A stretch of 45,372 nt of DNA from contig CAJCJH010000045.1 in the NCBI GenBank assembly GCA_903970615.1, forward strand, positions 1 through 45,372, read 5' to 3'. This stretch comes from Rhodospirillales bacterium (GTDB lineage: Bacteria; Pseudomonadota; Gammaproteobacteria; Nevskiales; Nevskiaceae). Position numbers and translations under genes: made by a program. The first letter of the stretch is position 1; the number at the start of each line of letters is the position of its first letter. Below the pieces are notes generated by a model. The model was given only the letters and a program-made list of their open reading frames with translations. It ran no database searches and was not told the origin of the DNA. This document shows positions 7,994 to 18,800 of this stretch, piece by piece.

Positions 7994-8890
7994 CTAAATA
8001 TCCCGATAAAAATCGACCGCGCCCGGCGGTTGCCGGCGATAGCGCTTGTAGCTCCACCAGTATTGCTGCGGCCAGCGCGCGATGCAGGTCTCCAGCGCCT
8101 GATTCAACACCCGCGTGCCGCGCTCGGGATCGGTGATTTCAGCTGGAACAACCTGCAGATGAAATCGAAAGCCACGCGCCCACGGCAGCCGTTCGGCCAC
8201 GATCAACCACACCGGTGCCTTTATTCTCGATGCGAGTTTGCCGACCAGATCCATTGTGTTGGCTGGCATGCCAAACAGCGGCGCGAAGCGCGTGCTGGAA
8301 GATTCCGGCGGATCGTGATCCGGCAAGATGCCGATCATCTCGCCGCGCCGCAATGCGCCAAGCAGTTCTTTCACGCCCGCAGCGCTGGTCGGCACCGGAC
8401 GCGCTTTGGGATTGCGCGCGCGGCCGCTCAGAATTACAGCATTGCTTGCGCCTTTTTGCGGTTTGTACAGCAGCGTAAGATCGTCGATCGCGGCAAGGAA
8501 TTGTCCGGCGATTTCCCAACTGCCGAGGTGCGGTGTGAGCAGGATTACGCCCTTGCCATCGGCCAGCAGTGCGCGCACTTGCGTTTGTGTATTTTCATCA
8601 TCGAGCCAGCGCCGCAAACGCCGCTGCGAGCCAAACCAGATCGCCGGCGCCTCGGCCACGGCTTTCGCGCTTTCGATCAAACTGCGCCGCGCAACGCGAT
8701 TGCGCTGCGCCTGCGGCCACTGCGGAAAACAGCGTTCGAGATGCAACTGCGTAATCCGCTTCAGCTTGTTCGGCAGCAGCCACAGCAGATTGCCGAGCAG
8801 CCAGCCGAAACCGTGCAGCACCGCCAAAGGCAGCGCACCGATTGCGATCAGCGTCCAGCGCAGTAAAGTTTGCATCCGCCCATTATTCAT
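7994..8890 (-). CDS. Lysophospholipid/lipid A acyltransferase, LpxL/HtrB family
   Basis: A 298-residue inner-membrane protein with an N-terminal hydrophobic anchor (WTLIAIGALPLAVLHGFGWL, about 12-31) and the family's catalytic HX4E motif in TPHLGSWEIAG (H121, E126). Later conserved segments are GEMIGILPDHDPP and a Phe/Met-rich substrate region before QQYWWSYKRYRRQPPG, which closes the LpxL fold. Family members add a secondary acyl chain to Kdo2-lipid IVA, though some act on other lipids (for example ornithine-lipid or aryl-polyene pathways). It is transcribed alone, divergent from dtd with 11 bp between start codons. Assignment to LpxL versus LpxM cannot be made from sequence by eye. Confidence 0.88.
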   Translation of the reverse strand: MNNGRMQTLLRWTLIAIGALPLAVLHGFGWLLGNLLWLLPNKLKRITQLHLERCFPQWPQAQRNRVARRSLIESAKAVAEAPAIWFGSQRRLRRWLDDENTQTQVRALLADGKGVILLTPHLGSWEIAGQFLAAIDDLTLLYKPQKGASNAVILSGRARNPKARPVPTSAAGVKELLGALRRGEMIGILPDHDPPESSSTRFAPLFGMPANTMDLVGKLASRIKAPVWLIVAERLPWARGFRFHLQVVPAEITDPERGTRVLNQALETCIARWPQQYWWSYKRYRRQPPGAVDFYRDI

Positions 8891-8901
8891 CAGCTCAGGC
8901 C

Positions 8902-9348
8902 ATGATCGGATTGCTCCAGCGCGTGCGTCATGCCGCAGTCGATGTCGAGCAGCAGCGCATCGCCGAAATCGGCGCCGGCCTGCTAGTGCTGGTGGGCGTG
9001 CAACCGCACGACACCGAAGCGAGTGCCGCGCGGCTGCTGCAAAGGCTGCTCGGCTATCGCGTGTTTGCGGATGACCAAGGCCGGATGAATCGCAGCCTGC
9101 GCGATCTCGCCGCGGATAACGCCGGCTTGCTGCTGGTGCCGCAATTCACCCTCGCCGCCGACACCCGCAGCGGCACACGTGCCAGCTTCACCTCGGCTGC
9201 TGATCCACAACTCGGGCGCCAGTTGTTCGAGTTTCTGGTGAGCGAAGCGCAACGCGCATGGCCGCGCGTCAGCAGCGGAAATTTCGGTGCGGACATGCAG
9301 GTCAGCCTGGTCAACGACGGCCCGGTGACGTTCTGGCTGCAAGTCTAG
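8902..9348 (+). CDS. dtd: D-aminoacyl-tRNA deacylase Dtd
   Basis: Dtd hydrolyses D-aminoacyl-tRNAs (and Gly-tRNAAla) in the cytosol, proofreading chirality. The 148-residue length is standard. It begins MIGLLQRVRHAAVDV, contains GYRVFADDQGRMNRSL, and ends NDGPVTFWLQV with the Gly-cisPro motif (G140-P141) that gives chiral selectivity. The other active-site motif, normally SQxxT, reads PQFTL here (P80, Q81, T83), so the serine is replaced by proline while Gln and Thr remain. The 88-residue open frame extends a further 20 codons upstream, but that overlaps the divergent acyltransferase start, so 8902 is preferred. The POT transporter gene follows after 92 bp. Confidence 0.95.
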   Translation: MIGLLQRVRHAAVDVEQQRIAEIGAGLLVLVGVQPHDTEASAARLLQRLLGYRVFADDQGRMNRSLRDLAADNAGLLLVPQFTLAADTRSGTRASFTSAADPQLGRQLFEFLVSEAQRAWPRVSSGNFGADMQVSLVNDGPVTFWLQV

Positions 9349-9440
9349 CCTTGCACCTGTAACCGCAGAAGACCGCGCCGCCGGCTCGCACGCTGCTTGC
9401 GTATGGCTTATGTTGCGCCCAATTCCAAATTTCCTTTGCC

Positions 9441-11255
9441 ATGAATTCAACTTCCATCAGCGCCGATAACACGGCGCGCATGCCGTCCGGCATTCCGTTC
9501 ATCGTCGTCAACGAGTTCGCCGAGCGGTTTTGCTATTACGGCGTCAACGCGATTCTCGTGCAGTACATGATCCAGTTCCTGCACTTCGGCGATGCGAAGG
9601 CGACCAGCTGGCAGGCCATGTTCAAGTCCGCCGCGTATTTTTTTCCGCTGCTGGGCGCGATGGTCTCGGACATCTTTCTGGCGAAGTTCAAAACCATCAT
9701 CTGGTTTTCGCTCGTCTACATCGCCGGCTGCACGCTGCTCGCGCTGGGCGGCACGGCGGAGACGCTGGTAATCGGCATGTTCCTGATGGCGTTCGGCACC
9801 GGCGGTATCAAGCCCTGTGTGTCCACCAACGTCGGCGACCAGTTCACTTCCGCCAACCAGCACCTGATCGAGCGGGCGTTTTCGTACTTCTATTTCTCGA
9901 TCAACCTCGGCTCGTCGATCTCCATCTACTTCTGCCCCGAGCTGCTCGATCGCCCGAACTACGGCCCGAAATGGGCGTTCGGCATGCCGGCGGTGATGAT
10001 GGCGCTTGCCACGCTCGTGTTCTGGATGGGCCGCAAGCAGTTCGCGGTAGTGCCTGCGGCGATGAAAAATCCGGGCCTCAAGCCGCTCGGCTTCATCGCG
10101 GTATTCATGGCGATGCTGGCGGTTTCGGTCGTGATCTTCAACATCACGCACAACTTCCTTTTCGCGCTGTTCACGATGCTGTTGCAGCTGGCGATCGCCG
10201 TCGTCGTCTGCCTGAAAACCGGCGTGCGCAAACGGCTGCCGATCGAGCTGGTGCAATGGCTGGAGCGTTCGTTTACGGGCGAAGGCCTGAGCGTGGTCGG
10301 CCGCCTGAGCCTGCTGTATCTGTTCATCGCCATTTTCTGGGCGCTGTGGGATCAGAGCAACGGCAACAGCTGGACGGTGCAGGCGCAGTCCGGGCTGATG
10401 GATAAGCACCTGTTCGGTTTCCTGGCTGGCGTGCCCGGCCTCGCCAATCTGGCGACTTACGAAATGCTGCCCGCGCAGCTGCAGGTAGTGAACGGTCTCT
10501 ACATTCTGGTGATGATTCCGATCTTCACCTTCGGCATTTATCCGCTGATCGGGCGCTTCGTGAGGATCACGCCGCTGCGCAAGATCGGCGTGGGTTTCTT
10601 CATTACCGCGGCTTCGTTCGTGATCGTCGCGTGGATCGAGCAGCGCATCCAGAACGGGCATGTCGTCAGTCTGTGGTGGCAGATCACGGCGTACGGCGTG
10701 CTGAGCGCTTCCGAAGTGCTGGTGTCGATCACCGGCCTCGAATACAGCTACAAGCAGGCGCCGCCGGTGATGAAGAGTTTCGTCATGAGCTTGTTCCTGC
10801 TCTCGACCAGCGTCGGCAACGCGCTCACGGCCACGGTGAACGATTTGATGGTGCGGCCGCTGCACGCGAGCCAGATCGAAACCGGCGCGGAGACCTGGGT
10901 GACGCTGGATAAAGTCGATGGCTTCGTCACCGGCCAGAAGATTGACCTCGCCGCAACCGCAGGCATCAAGACCACCGGCATCGACGGCAAGACCGAACCA
11001 CTGGAAGGCACCTACCTGATCGGCGAAATCGATACCGCTGCGCATCGCGTGAAATTGCTGGACAAGGTCGATCGCAAGTCCGTGGTCAGCGAGGGTGCGA
11101 CGGATGCGATGAAGGCGGAGGTTTCCACTTATGCGCTGGTCGGGCCGATGTATTTTCTGTTCTTTGCCGCGCTGATGGGCGGGATCGCCGTGCTGTTCAT
11201 CTTCTTCGCCATGCGCTTGAAGGAGCGCACTTACGTGCGCGAAGACGCCAACTGA
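9441..11255 (+). CDS. POT/PTR2 family peptide MFS transporter
   Basis: A 604-residue proton-coupled oligopeptide transporter of the inner membrane. The family motif ExxERFxYYG appears as [11 protein letters not shown] at about 25-35; PTR2 signatures follow in [18 protein letters not shown] and [11 protein letters not shown] typical 12-14 helix hydrophobicity pattern follows. It has an insertion of about 95 mostly polar residues between PTR helix '[14 protein letters not shown]' and the last helix ([19 protein letters not shown]), starting near 473. ttcA starts 4 bp after the stop, so the two are probably co-transcribed. The substrate is likely di/tripeptides, inferred from family only. Confidence 0.93.
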   Translation: MNSTSISADNTARMPSGIPFIVVNEFAERFCYYGVNAILVQYMIQFLHFGDAKATSWQAMFKSAAYFFPLLGAMVSDIFLAKFKTIIWFSLVYIAGCTLLALGGTAETLVIGMFLMAFGTGGIKPCVSTNVGDQFTSANQHLIERAFSYFYFSINLGSSISIYFCPELLDRPNYGPKWAFGMPAVMMALATLVFWMGRKQFAVVPAAMKNPGLKPLGFIAVFMAMLAVSVVIFNITHNFLFALFTMLLQLAIAVVVCLKTGVRKRLPIELVQWLERSFTGEGLSVVGRLSLLYLFIAIFWALWDQSNGNSWTVQAQSGLMDKHLFGFLAGVPGLANLATYEMLPAQLQVVNGLYILVMIPIFTFGIYPLIGRFVRITPLRKIGVGFFITAASFVIVAWIEQRIQNGHVVSLWWQITAYGVLSASEVLVSITGLEYSYKQAPPVMKSFVMSLFLLSTSVGNALTATVNDLMVRPLHASQIETGAETWVTLDKVDGFVTGQKIDLAATAGIKTTGIDGKTEPLEGTYLIGEIDTAAHRVKLLDKVDRKSVVSEGATDAMKAEVSTYALVGPMYFLFFAALMGGIAVLFIFFAMRLKERTYVREDAN

Positions 11256-11259
11256 AACG

Positions 11260-12210
11260 ATGAACCCAGACCTCGAAACTGTGCAGACTAATTCCCTGCC
11301 GCGCGCGCGGCAGGAATCGAACAAGCGCATCAAGCGCCTGCGCCGGCAGGTCGGTCAGGCGATTCAGGATTTCCGCATGATCGCGTCCGGCGATCGGGTG
11401 ATGGTTTGTTTGTCTGGCGGAAAAGACAGCTACACCATGCTCGACATCTTGCTGTTGTTGCGCGAGTCCGCGCCGGTCGATTTCGAACTCGTCGCGGTCA
11501 ATCTGGATCAGAAGCAGCCGGATTTTCCGGCCGAAGTGCTGCCGCGTTATTGCGCGGAGCGCGGCGTCGAATTCCGCCAGATCGAGCAGGACACTTACTC
11601 GGTCGTCAAGCGTGTGATTCCAGAAGGCAAGACCATGTGCAGTCTGTGTTCGCGGCTGCGGCGCGGCGCGCTGTATCACTACGCCGAAGCGCATGGCTTC
11701 AACAAGATTGCGCTCGGCCATCACCGCGACGACATCGTCGAGACGTTCTTCCTGAACCTTTTTTTTGGCGGCAAGCTGAAAGCGATGCCGCCGAAATTGA
11801 AGTCGGACAACGGCAAGCACATCGTCATCCGGCCGCTGGCCTATGCGCGCGAAGCGGATATCGTCGAGCACGCGGAAATGCGCGGATTTCCGATCATTCC
11901 CTGTAATCTTTGCGGCTCGCAGGAACAGCTGCAGCGCAAGCAGGTGCGCCGCATGCTGGACGATTGGGAGCGCACGCATCCCGGCCGAACCGAAAATATT
12001 TTCGCCGCGATGCAGAACATCGAACCGAGCCAGCTGGCCGATCGTCAGCTATTCGATTTTGCCGGGCTGGATGGCATGGACGACGCTGCGTCCGATGCGG
12101 ATTGGCTGATCTCGCCGGCAACTCATCGCCCGTCGGAAACCCTGCCAGGATTCCGGCCAGACGCCCAGTCGGAAACCGAATCTGAAATTCAGGCTGAAAA
12201 TCCGCGATGA
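11260..12210 (+). CDS. ttcA: tRNA 2-thiocytidine(32) synthetase TtcA
   Basis: TtcA thiolates C32 of certain tRNAs using ATP and a [4Fe-4S] cluster. The PP-loop is SGGKDS at 52-57. The cluster cysteines appear as CSLC (C127, C130) and CNLC (C215, C218), and the middle holds [21 protein letters not shown]. All are intact. At 316 residues it is somewhat longer than usual because of a polar, acidic C-terminal tail after about residue 265. It is flanked by the POT gene 4 bp upstream and overlaps the TraB/GumN gene by 4 bp (ATGA) downstream, so the three likely form one transcript. Confidence 0.97.
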   Translation: MNPDLETVQTNSLPRARQESNKRIKRLRRQVGQAIQDFRMIASGDRVMVCLSGGKDSYTMLDILLLLRESAPVDFELVAVNLDQKQPDFPAEVLPRYCAERGVEFRQIEQDTYSVVKRVIPEGKTMCSLCSRLRRGALYHYAEAHGFNKIALGHHRDDIVETFFLNLFFGGKLKAMPPKLKSDNGKHIVIRPLAYAREADIVEHAEMRGFPIIPCNLCGSQEQLQRKQVRRMLDDWERTHPGRTENIFAAMQNIEPSQLADRQLFDFAGLDGMDDAASDADWLISPATHRPSETLPGFRPDAQSETESEIQAENPR

Positions 12211-13187
12211 AGTTCTGGCATCACACATACGTCGGCGCAAAGCGCATGAAATGGCTGCTCGCCGTACTCGTTGTACTGCTGGCCGGTTCCGCCATCGCCG
12301 ACGCCAATGCGCCGTTCGCCTGGGAAATCCAGGGGCCGAAAACCCGGCAGTTCCTGCTCGGTTCGGTGCATCTGCTGCCGCAGGTCGAGAATCTGATTCC
12401 GCCCGGCATCGACGATCTTTACGAATCCGCCGAAGGCCTGATTTTTGAAACCGATCTCGGCGCCATCACCGCTCCGGAAGTGCAGGTCGGCATGATGACT
12501 TCGGCGCATTCGGCGCGTGGACTCAAGGCTGAGATCGGCGCACCGCTGTATGAAAAGCTGCAGAAATACATGAGCAGCCTCGGCATCAAGACCGACGCTT
12601 GCGCGCCGTTCAAGCCGTGGTTCTGCGCCTTGACGCTGGATGTGCTGAGCTATCAGCGCGCCGGATTCACTGGCGAAAATGGTCTCGACGAACAGCTTTA
12701 TGCCAGCGCACAGGACGATGGCAAACCGGTGCGCTGGTTCGAGCCGCCCGCCGCGCACATTGCGCTGTTCACGGAAATGCCGGACGCGGTGTCGCGGCAT
12801 CTGTTGCAATCGACGCTCGAAGAAAGCGCGAAAGATTCGGCCGCGGAGCCGCAGCAATTGCTCAAAGCCTGGCGCAAGGATGATTTCGCGGTAATCGAAA
12901 AACTGGTTGCGGATTTGAAGCGCGGTTATCCCGATCTTTACGAACATCTGCTGGCCGGCCGCAATCGCGCGTGGATGCCCAAGCTGATTCAGGCGATCGA
13001 TGGCAGCGATTCACAGTTGATCGTAGTCGGTGCCGCACACCTCGCCGGCCCGGATGGCCTGCTTGCCCTGCTGCGCGCGCGCGGCTACAAACTCACGCCG
13101 TACATCGCGCTGCCCGGCCCGCAACTCGAAACCCGAACCGCGCCCTGGCTGCAGAATGTGGAATTGCGCTCCGGCGCTGCCAGTTAG
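12207..13187 (+). CDS. TraB/GumN family protein
   Basis: Matches the TraB/GumN family (PF01963). After a hydrophobic export signal [20 protein letters not shown] it has [11 protein letters not shown], containing the first conserved GxxH, a central helical region, and the second motif [17 protein letters not shown] near the C-terminus, followed by a Pro-rich end. The family is related to Tiki-like metalloproteases, so a metal-dependent protease activity is possible but not shown. Start 12207 overlaps ttcA (ATGA) and gives 326 residues; ATG at 12246 would start exactly at the signal peptide (313 residues) and is a strong alternative. Location is expected to be periplasmic. Confidence 0.85.
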   Translation: MKFWHHTYVGAKRMKWLLAVLVVLLAGSAIADANAPFAWEIQGPKTRQFLLGSVHLLPQVENLIPPGIDDLYESAEGLIFETDLGAITAPEVQVGMMTSAHSARGLKAEIGAPLYEKLQKYMSSLGIKTDACAPFKPWFCALTLDVLSYQRAGFTGENGLDEQLYASAQDDGKPVRWFEPPAAHIALFTEMPDAVSRHLLQSTLEESAKDSAAEPQQLLKAWRKDDFAVIEKLVADLKRGYPDLYEHLLAGRNRAWMPKLIQAIDGSDSQLIVVGAAHLAGPDGLLALLRARGYKLTPYIALPGPQLETRTAPWLQNVELRSGAAS

Positions 13188-13217
13188 TTCGAGTTGGCCT
13201 CGCAACCAGTCTGCGGG

Positions 13218-14054
13218 TCAGTTGCTGGCGGGCGGATTGTTCTTGGCGAGATCCACCGACGACTGCTGCATCCCGTTCGAGATCGACAAGGTCAGCTGCG
13301 GCGCGGTTGAACCGCCCGGCCGGTAAATCAGCGGCGTGATGATCGCCTGACCGGCGAGGCCGGTGATCGTGCTGCTGCTGCAGGTTTCGGTGATACCGTT
13401 CAGCTGATAGGCGTTGTAGATCGGATTCACCACCGTAATCGTGCCGGTGTAACTGCAACCGGCGTTATCGCTGCCGGTGAGGTTGCCCGTGCTGTCGATC
13501 GTTAGCGAGGCAATCTGCGAAGCACCGGTAGCGGCGTTCGCGCTGGCAGCGCTGTAGCTGCCGGCGACGATCGCCAGCGAGCTCGGCTGTTCGTAAGGGT
13601 AAGACACGTAAGGCAGGTTATAGCTGCCGGTCTTGCCGCTGGCGAGCGTGTAGGTCAGCGCGATGGACGTGCCGCGCTGCAGGCTGACCTGTGCGGTGCC
13701 CGAGGAAATCAGCGCGCCGGTGGTTTCGTTGTATTGCGTGATGCTGCCGCTGAGTGCCAATGTATTCGCGGGTTCAGGCGTGCTTGGGGGTGTGTCGAGC
13801 GCGAACGAAAACAGGAAATTGCCCGGTCCGTCGATCAGGAAACCATGGCCGGTTTCGGTCACCAGCGTGTAAACCGCCGTGCCGCCAGTGCCGGAGAAAA
13901 ATTGCCCACCCAAGGGTTCGATCTGTGCACCATCGCCGCCGCAGCCGGCCAAAAGGCTCGCCGATGCGCCGAAGATCGAAGTCAACATCAAACGCAAATT
14001 TACAGGCATCATGAATTTTCGGCTCGCGGCAAGGCTGTGCTTGATATCGTTCAT
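13218..14054 (-). CDS. Predicted lipoprotein of unknown function
   Basis: I do not recognise the family. The N-terminus carries a lipoprotein signal with lipobox LLAGC (Cys38 from the first ATG), followed by GGDGAQ and a Ser/Thr/Gly-rich sequence of short beta strands such as VYTLVTETGHGFLIDGPGN and LTIDSTGNLTGSDNAG. ATG codons at 14012 and 14009 would give a more standard signal peptide with the Cys near residue 23, and either may be the real start. Composition suggests a beta-rich surface or periplasmic lipoprotein. It is divergent from tamA, with 63 bp between start codons, and converges on the TraB/GumN gene with 30 bp between stops. Confidence 0.7.
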   Translation of the reverse strand: MNDIKHSLAASRKFMMPVNLRLMLTSIFGASASLLAGCGGDGAQIEPLGGQFFSGTGGTAVYTLVTETGHGFLIDGPGNFLFSFALDTPPSTPEPANTLALSGSITQYNETTGALISSGTAQVSLQRGTSIALTYTLASGKTGSYNLPYVSYPYEQPSSLAIVAGSYSAASANAATGASQIASLTIDSTGNLTGSDNAGCSYTGTITVVNPIYNAYQLNGITETCSSSTITGLAGQAIITPLIYRPGGSTAPQLTLSISNGMQQSSVDLAKNNPPASN

Positions 14055-14117
14055 TTCGGTGGTTTAATCCTTGGGGTTGTCTCGCATGTCTGCGGTGATG
14101 AGCGTACTTGAATCCGC

Positions 14118-15881
14118 ATGCTGAGAAGTCTGTTTCTGGCTGCCTTGCTGTCGGCGCTGGTGCGGCCGGCATTTGCCGGTATCGATGTCCAGGTGCGCGG
14201 GCTGGGGCCCGATGAAGCAAGCAATGCCTATGCCCAGATCGACCTGCTCGATTACGCCAAGCGTGTCGACGCCGCACCGAAAGCGGAGCGCCAGGAGTAC
14301 GACGAGTCGGAAGTGCAGCGGCTGTTCCAGCTCGGCGAGCAGGACATCCGCACCGCCTTGCAGCCGTTCGGCTGGTACAACCCGGTCATCACTTCGGAGC
14401 TGCGCGGCGAGAAGCCCAAATGGACCGCGATCTATCAAGTCGATGCCGGCCCGGAAACGGATCTGACCGAAGTCGATGTCCAACTTGAGGGCGCCGGCCG
14501 CGACGAACCGGTGCTCGCAAAAACGCGGCAGCAGCTCAAGCTGCGCGTTGGTCAGCGGCTCAAGCACACCGATTACGACGATGCCAAGCAGAGCCTGATC
14601 GAAGCGGCATACGGCCTTGGCTATCTCGACGCGACGCTGACGCGGCATGAACTGAAAGTCGATATCGACAACAACCAGGCGCAGGCGCTGCTGACGCTCG
14701 ATACCGGCGTGCGCTATTACTTCGGCGCGGTCACCATCGAGCAGGATGGCAAGCTGAAGGATTCGGTGATCCGCCGCTATGTGACGATCCAGCCGGATCA
14801 GCCGTTCGATCCGGCGAAGCTGCTATCGACGCAGTTCGCCTTGAGCGACCTGGATTATTTCGACAGCGTCGAAGTCGATTCGCAGAAAGACAAGGCCGGT
14901 GCCGACAAGCGCATTCCGATCGTCATCCGCACCACGCCGAAGGCGCGCCGCGTCTACAAATATGGCCTGGGTTACGGCACCGATACCGGCGCGCGCGCGC
15001 TGGCCGGGATCGATTTCCGCCGCATCAATCCGGATGGCGACAAGATCAGTCTGGAGCTGCGGCCGTCGCAGAAAATCAGCACCGCGATCGCCGATTACAA
15101 GATTCCCTACGGCACCGTTCCGGGCGAAAATTTCGACATCACTGGCGAAGGCTTGCAGCAGGATTTTCAGGGCATTCAGGAACGTCTTTATTCGTTCGGC
15201 GGCGGCGTTTCCAGGCTTCGCGGCGCTTGGCAGCGCAAGCTTTATCTCACCTACACCAACGACACTTACACCTTGCCGGGCGAGCCTTCGCGCACCAGTT
15301 CGCTGATCACGCCGGGTGCGAGTATCAGCCGCACCGTCGCCAACGATCCGATCTATCCGCAGCGCGGCTGGTATGCGTTTCTCGATGTGCATGGTGCAAC
15401 CAGCGCCGATCAGATTTCCGACACCTCCTTCATCGAAGCGCTGCTGAAACTGCGCGGCGTTTACCCGCTCGGCCGCAAGCTGCGGCTGCTGGCGCGCGCG
15501 GACGAAGGTGCGGCCATCGTTTCCGGTTTCGACAACCTGCCGCCGTCGCAGCGCTTCTTCGCCGGCGGCGACGATAGCGTGCGCGGCTACAGCTATCGTT
15601 CGCTGGCGCCGAAAAATGCCTTCGGCGATACGGTCGGCGGCAAATATCTCACCACCGGCAGTCTGGAACTCGATTACGACGTCTATAAAACCTACGGCAT
15701 CGGCATCTTCGCCGACGCTGGCGGTGCAGACGATGTGCCGAACGTGCAGCTGCATGTCGGCGTCGGCGCGGGCCTGCGCTATCGCGCGCCGTTCGGCGCC
15801 ATCGCCATCGATCTGGCGCATCCGCTGGACAAGGATCAGTCGCCGGTTCGGCTGGATATCGGCGTGCGGGTCGGGATATGA
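14118..15881 (+). CDS. tamA: Autotransporter/outer-membrane assembly factor TamA
   Basis: TamA is the outer-membrane Omp85 subunit of the translocation and assembly module. The 587-residue protein has a signal peptide MLRSLFLAALLSALVRPAFA, about three POTRA domains (residues ~25-270, including VRYYFGAVTIEQDGKLKD), and a 16-strand barrel domain from about 275 that begins GLGYGTDTGARALAGI. The L6 loop Omp85 signature reads VRGYSYRSL. It ends with a strand finishing in LDIGVRVGI. The stop overlaps the tamB start in an ATGA arrangement. This pairing is the usual tamAB operon and supports the assignment. Confidence 0.95.
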   Translation: MLRSLFLAALLSALVRPAFAGIDVQVRGLGPDEASNAYAQIDLLDYAKRVDAAPKAERQEYDESEVQRLFQLGEQDIRTALQPFGWYNPVITSELRGEKPKWTAIYQVDAGPETDLTEVDVQLEGAGRDEPVLAKTRQQLKLRVGQRLKHTDYDDAKQSLIEAAYGLGYLDATLTRHELKVDIDNNQAQALLTLDTGVRYYFGAVTIEQDGKLKDSVIRRYVTIQPDQPFDPAKLLSTQFALSDLDYFDSVEVDSQKDKAGADKRIPIVIRTTPKARRVYKYGLGYGTDTGARALAGIDFRRINPDGDKISLELRPSQKISTAIADYKIPYGTVPGENFDITGEGLQQDFQGIQERLYSFGGGVSRLRGAWQRKLYLTYTNDTYTLPGEPSRTSSLITPGASISRTVANDPIYPQRGWYAFLDVHGATSADQISDTSFIEALLKLRGVYPLGRKLRLLARADEGAAIVSGFDNLPPSQRFFAGGDDSVRGYSYRSLAPKNAFGDTVGGKYLTTGSLELDYDVYKTYGIGIFADAGGADDVPNVQLHVGVGAGLRYRAPFGAIAIDLAHPLDKDQSPVRLDIGVRVGI

Positions 15882-18800
15882 ACGCCGCGCCGCCGAACGC
15901 TGCGCATCGCGCCGGTCGCCATATACGTAACGCCGTATTTGCTTTGCTGGCGCTGTTGCTGGTGATGATCGCCGCCGCGCTATTTGCGCTGCTCGATACC
16001 GACTCCGGCCTGCGCTTTGCTGCTCGAAATGTCACGCGCATCAGTCACGGCGCGATCACGCTTGGTGCGGCGCGCGGCCGCGTATTGGGCGGCGATTTCG
16101 AGCTGCAGGATTTCATTTATAGCGGCAGCGACGGCACTATGGTTGCGATCAAGCAAGTGCATCTGCGCTGGCATCCACGGGCCTTGCTGAACGGCCAGCT
16201 GTACGTCGAACACCTCGATGTCGATACGCTGAATGTCAGCCTGCCGGCGCCGCAACAAAAAACCGTCGCGCAGTCGCCGCCGCATTTGCCGACGCACTGG
16301 CCGCTGCAAATTTTGATCGACGATCTGAGCCTGCGCGGATTCAGCTTGCAACACGCGCAGTCAGCGCCATTCAGGCTCGACGACATCCAGTTTGCCGGCA
16401 GTTGGATCGGCGATCGCATCACCATCACGCGGCTTGCCAGCGGACTGCCCGCAACCGGCCCGCTGATGCTGACCGGCACTGCGACGATGACCAGCGATCA
16501 AGTGCAGATCGACACGCTGAAGCTCACTGCTGGCGCAGCCACGCTCGAAGCCAAAGGCGCATTCGGCGTTGGCGCCGGCCGCAGCGATCTCGCTCTGACG
16601 TTTGAAAACGCGCGCTATCCGCTGACCGGCACGGATGCGCCAATATTGAACGCGCTGCATGGTTCCGCCAGCTTCAAAGGCACGCTCGCGCAATTCGACT
16701 ACACGCTACAGGCCGAAGCTATCGCGCGCGATCAACCCATTCGCTTGACTGCACAAGGCAGCGGTACCGATCAACAGTTGCAGATTGCAGCGCTCGATCT
16801 GCATGCCGGCGCAAGCGACAAGGCCGGCGCCGTGCAGGCGAATGGAACGCTGGCCTGGGCGCCGGTTTTGCGCGCCGATCTCGATATCAACTTGAGCAAG
16901 CTCGATCCCGGCGTATTCTTCGCGGACCTGAACGGTCAGCTGAATGGCAAACTGCAAACGCACACCACGATGCAGGGCGATCAGCCGCAGATTGCATTTA
17001 CCGCCACGCTCACGCCATCAACGCTGCGCGGTCAACCGCTGCAACTCGCAGCACACGGCGTCAGCGAAATTCACCAGTTGCACCTGCAGGATTTGCTGCT
17101 GGAGATTGGCGGCGGCAGCCTTGCCGCGAGTGGCGATGTCGCCTGGCTGCCGCTGCTGAAAGTCGATGCGCAGGCGCAGTTGAAGCAGATCAATCCCGGC
17201 GCCTTTCTGCCGCAATGGCCGGGCGTTTTGAACGGCCAGATCAAGGCGACTACGCGAACGGTCGAGGGCGCGCCGGACATCACGCTCGATGCGAAGTTTG
17301 CCGATTCAAAGCTGCGCAACTATCCGCTGACGCTGTCGGCAAGCGGCGATATGCGCGATCGGCAAGTCACGCTGAAACAATTGCTGCTGCAGTCCGGCAG
17401 CAGCCAACTCAGCGCCAGCGGGCAGGTGACGCCGCCGTTCGCAGTCAGCGGAAAATTTTCCGGGCCGGATATCGCCGCGTTATATCCCGGACTTGGCGGC
17501 CAGCTCGACTTCGATTTTTCGCTGCAGGGCGCAATCGACGATCCGCATTTGGTCAGCCAAGGCAAAGGTATCGCGCTGCGCTTGCACGATAATCGTGTGG
17601 CGAATCTCGACTGGCACGCGGATCTTCAGCCGAGCACGGCATTGCAACTCGAAGTGGTAGCGACGAACGCCAGCGCAGCCGGAATTGCGATTCCGCAGCT
17701 CAAGCTCAGCGCCAGCGGCACCCAGCAGTATCATCATGTCGATTTCAGCGCGACTACCGAACGCGGCGATCTCAGCCTCGCGCTGCAAGGCGGCTTTGAT
17801 CGCAAGCGGCACGAATGGGGCGGCCAATGGCAGAGCGTGCGACTGGCGCCGCAAGGTCTGCCCGGCTGGTCGCTGGAAAAACCGGTGGGCCTGCTCGTCG
17901 GTGCACAACGCTTCAGTCTCGAACCGGCCTGCTTCGCCGCCGATGCCAACAACGGTCGCGCCTGCTTCAACCTGCAGCGCGCCGTCAGCGGGCCGGGTCT
18001 GCATCTGGCGGTGAATCTGGATGCCGTCGCGCTCGCCGGATTCCAGCCTTTGCTGCCGAAAGGCGTGGCGCTCGATGGCCGGCTCGATGGCAGCGGCGAG
18101 CTGGCCTGGATGGACGACAACATCCGCAATGCGCATGCCGAATTGCACTTGAGCGAAGCGCATATCAGCGCGCCGAAAACCCCGCCGCTGGAATTGCAGC
18201 CAAGCACGCTGACGCTCGATCAGCAGCCCGATGGCCAGCTCAAGGCGACGCTCGATCTGAAATCGCCGCAAGCGCAGATCGGCGCCGAACTGATCGCCGC
18301 ACAAGCTGCGGATTGGAAGGCGCGCGCGCTGTCCGGCCACCTGCAACTCGCGCTGCCGGATATCGCGTTCATCCAGCCGTATGTGCCGGAACTCAGCACC
18401 GCTGGCGGGCATGTCGATGGCGATCTAGGCTTTGCCGGCAGCCTCGGCGCGCCCAGGCTGAGCGGCCAGCTGGCGCTTAGCGAAGGCCATGCGCGGCTGG
18501 TAACGCCCGGCATCGAACTGACCGAAATACAGCTGAATTTGAGCGGCAACGGCGAAGGTCCGCTGAACCTGCAGGGCTCGATGAAATCCGGTGACGGCAC
18601 GCTGCAACTGGCCGGCACTTTCGATCCGGCGACGATACCGATGCGCGCCGATCTGAGTGTGAAGGGCGACAATTTCGTGGCGATGTCCACACCCAATGCG
18701 CATGTCTGGATCACGCCCGACCTGCATCTGCAGCGCGATGCCAACGGTGCCCGATTCGACGGCACGCTGACGGTGCCGAAAGCCGACATCACGCCGAAGG

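Noticed and set aside
9447-11333. 628-residue minus-strand ORF across the POT gene
   Set aside because: It is antisense to a clear POT transporter with family motifs; its translation is His/Arg/Gln-rich with no domain, a GC-driven shadow.
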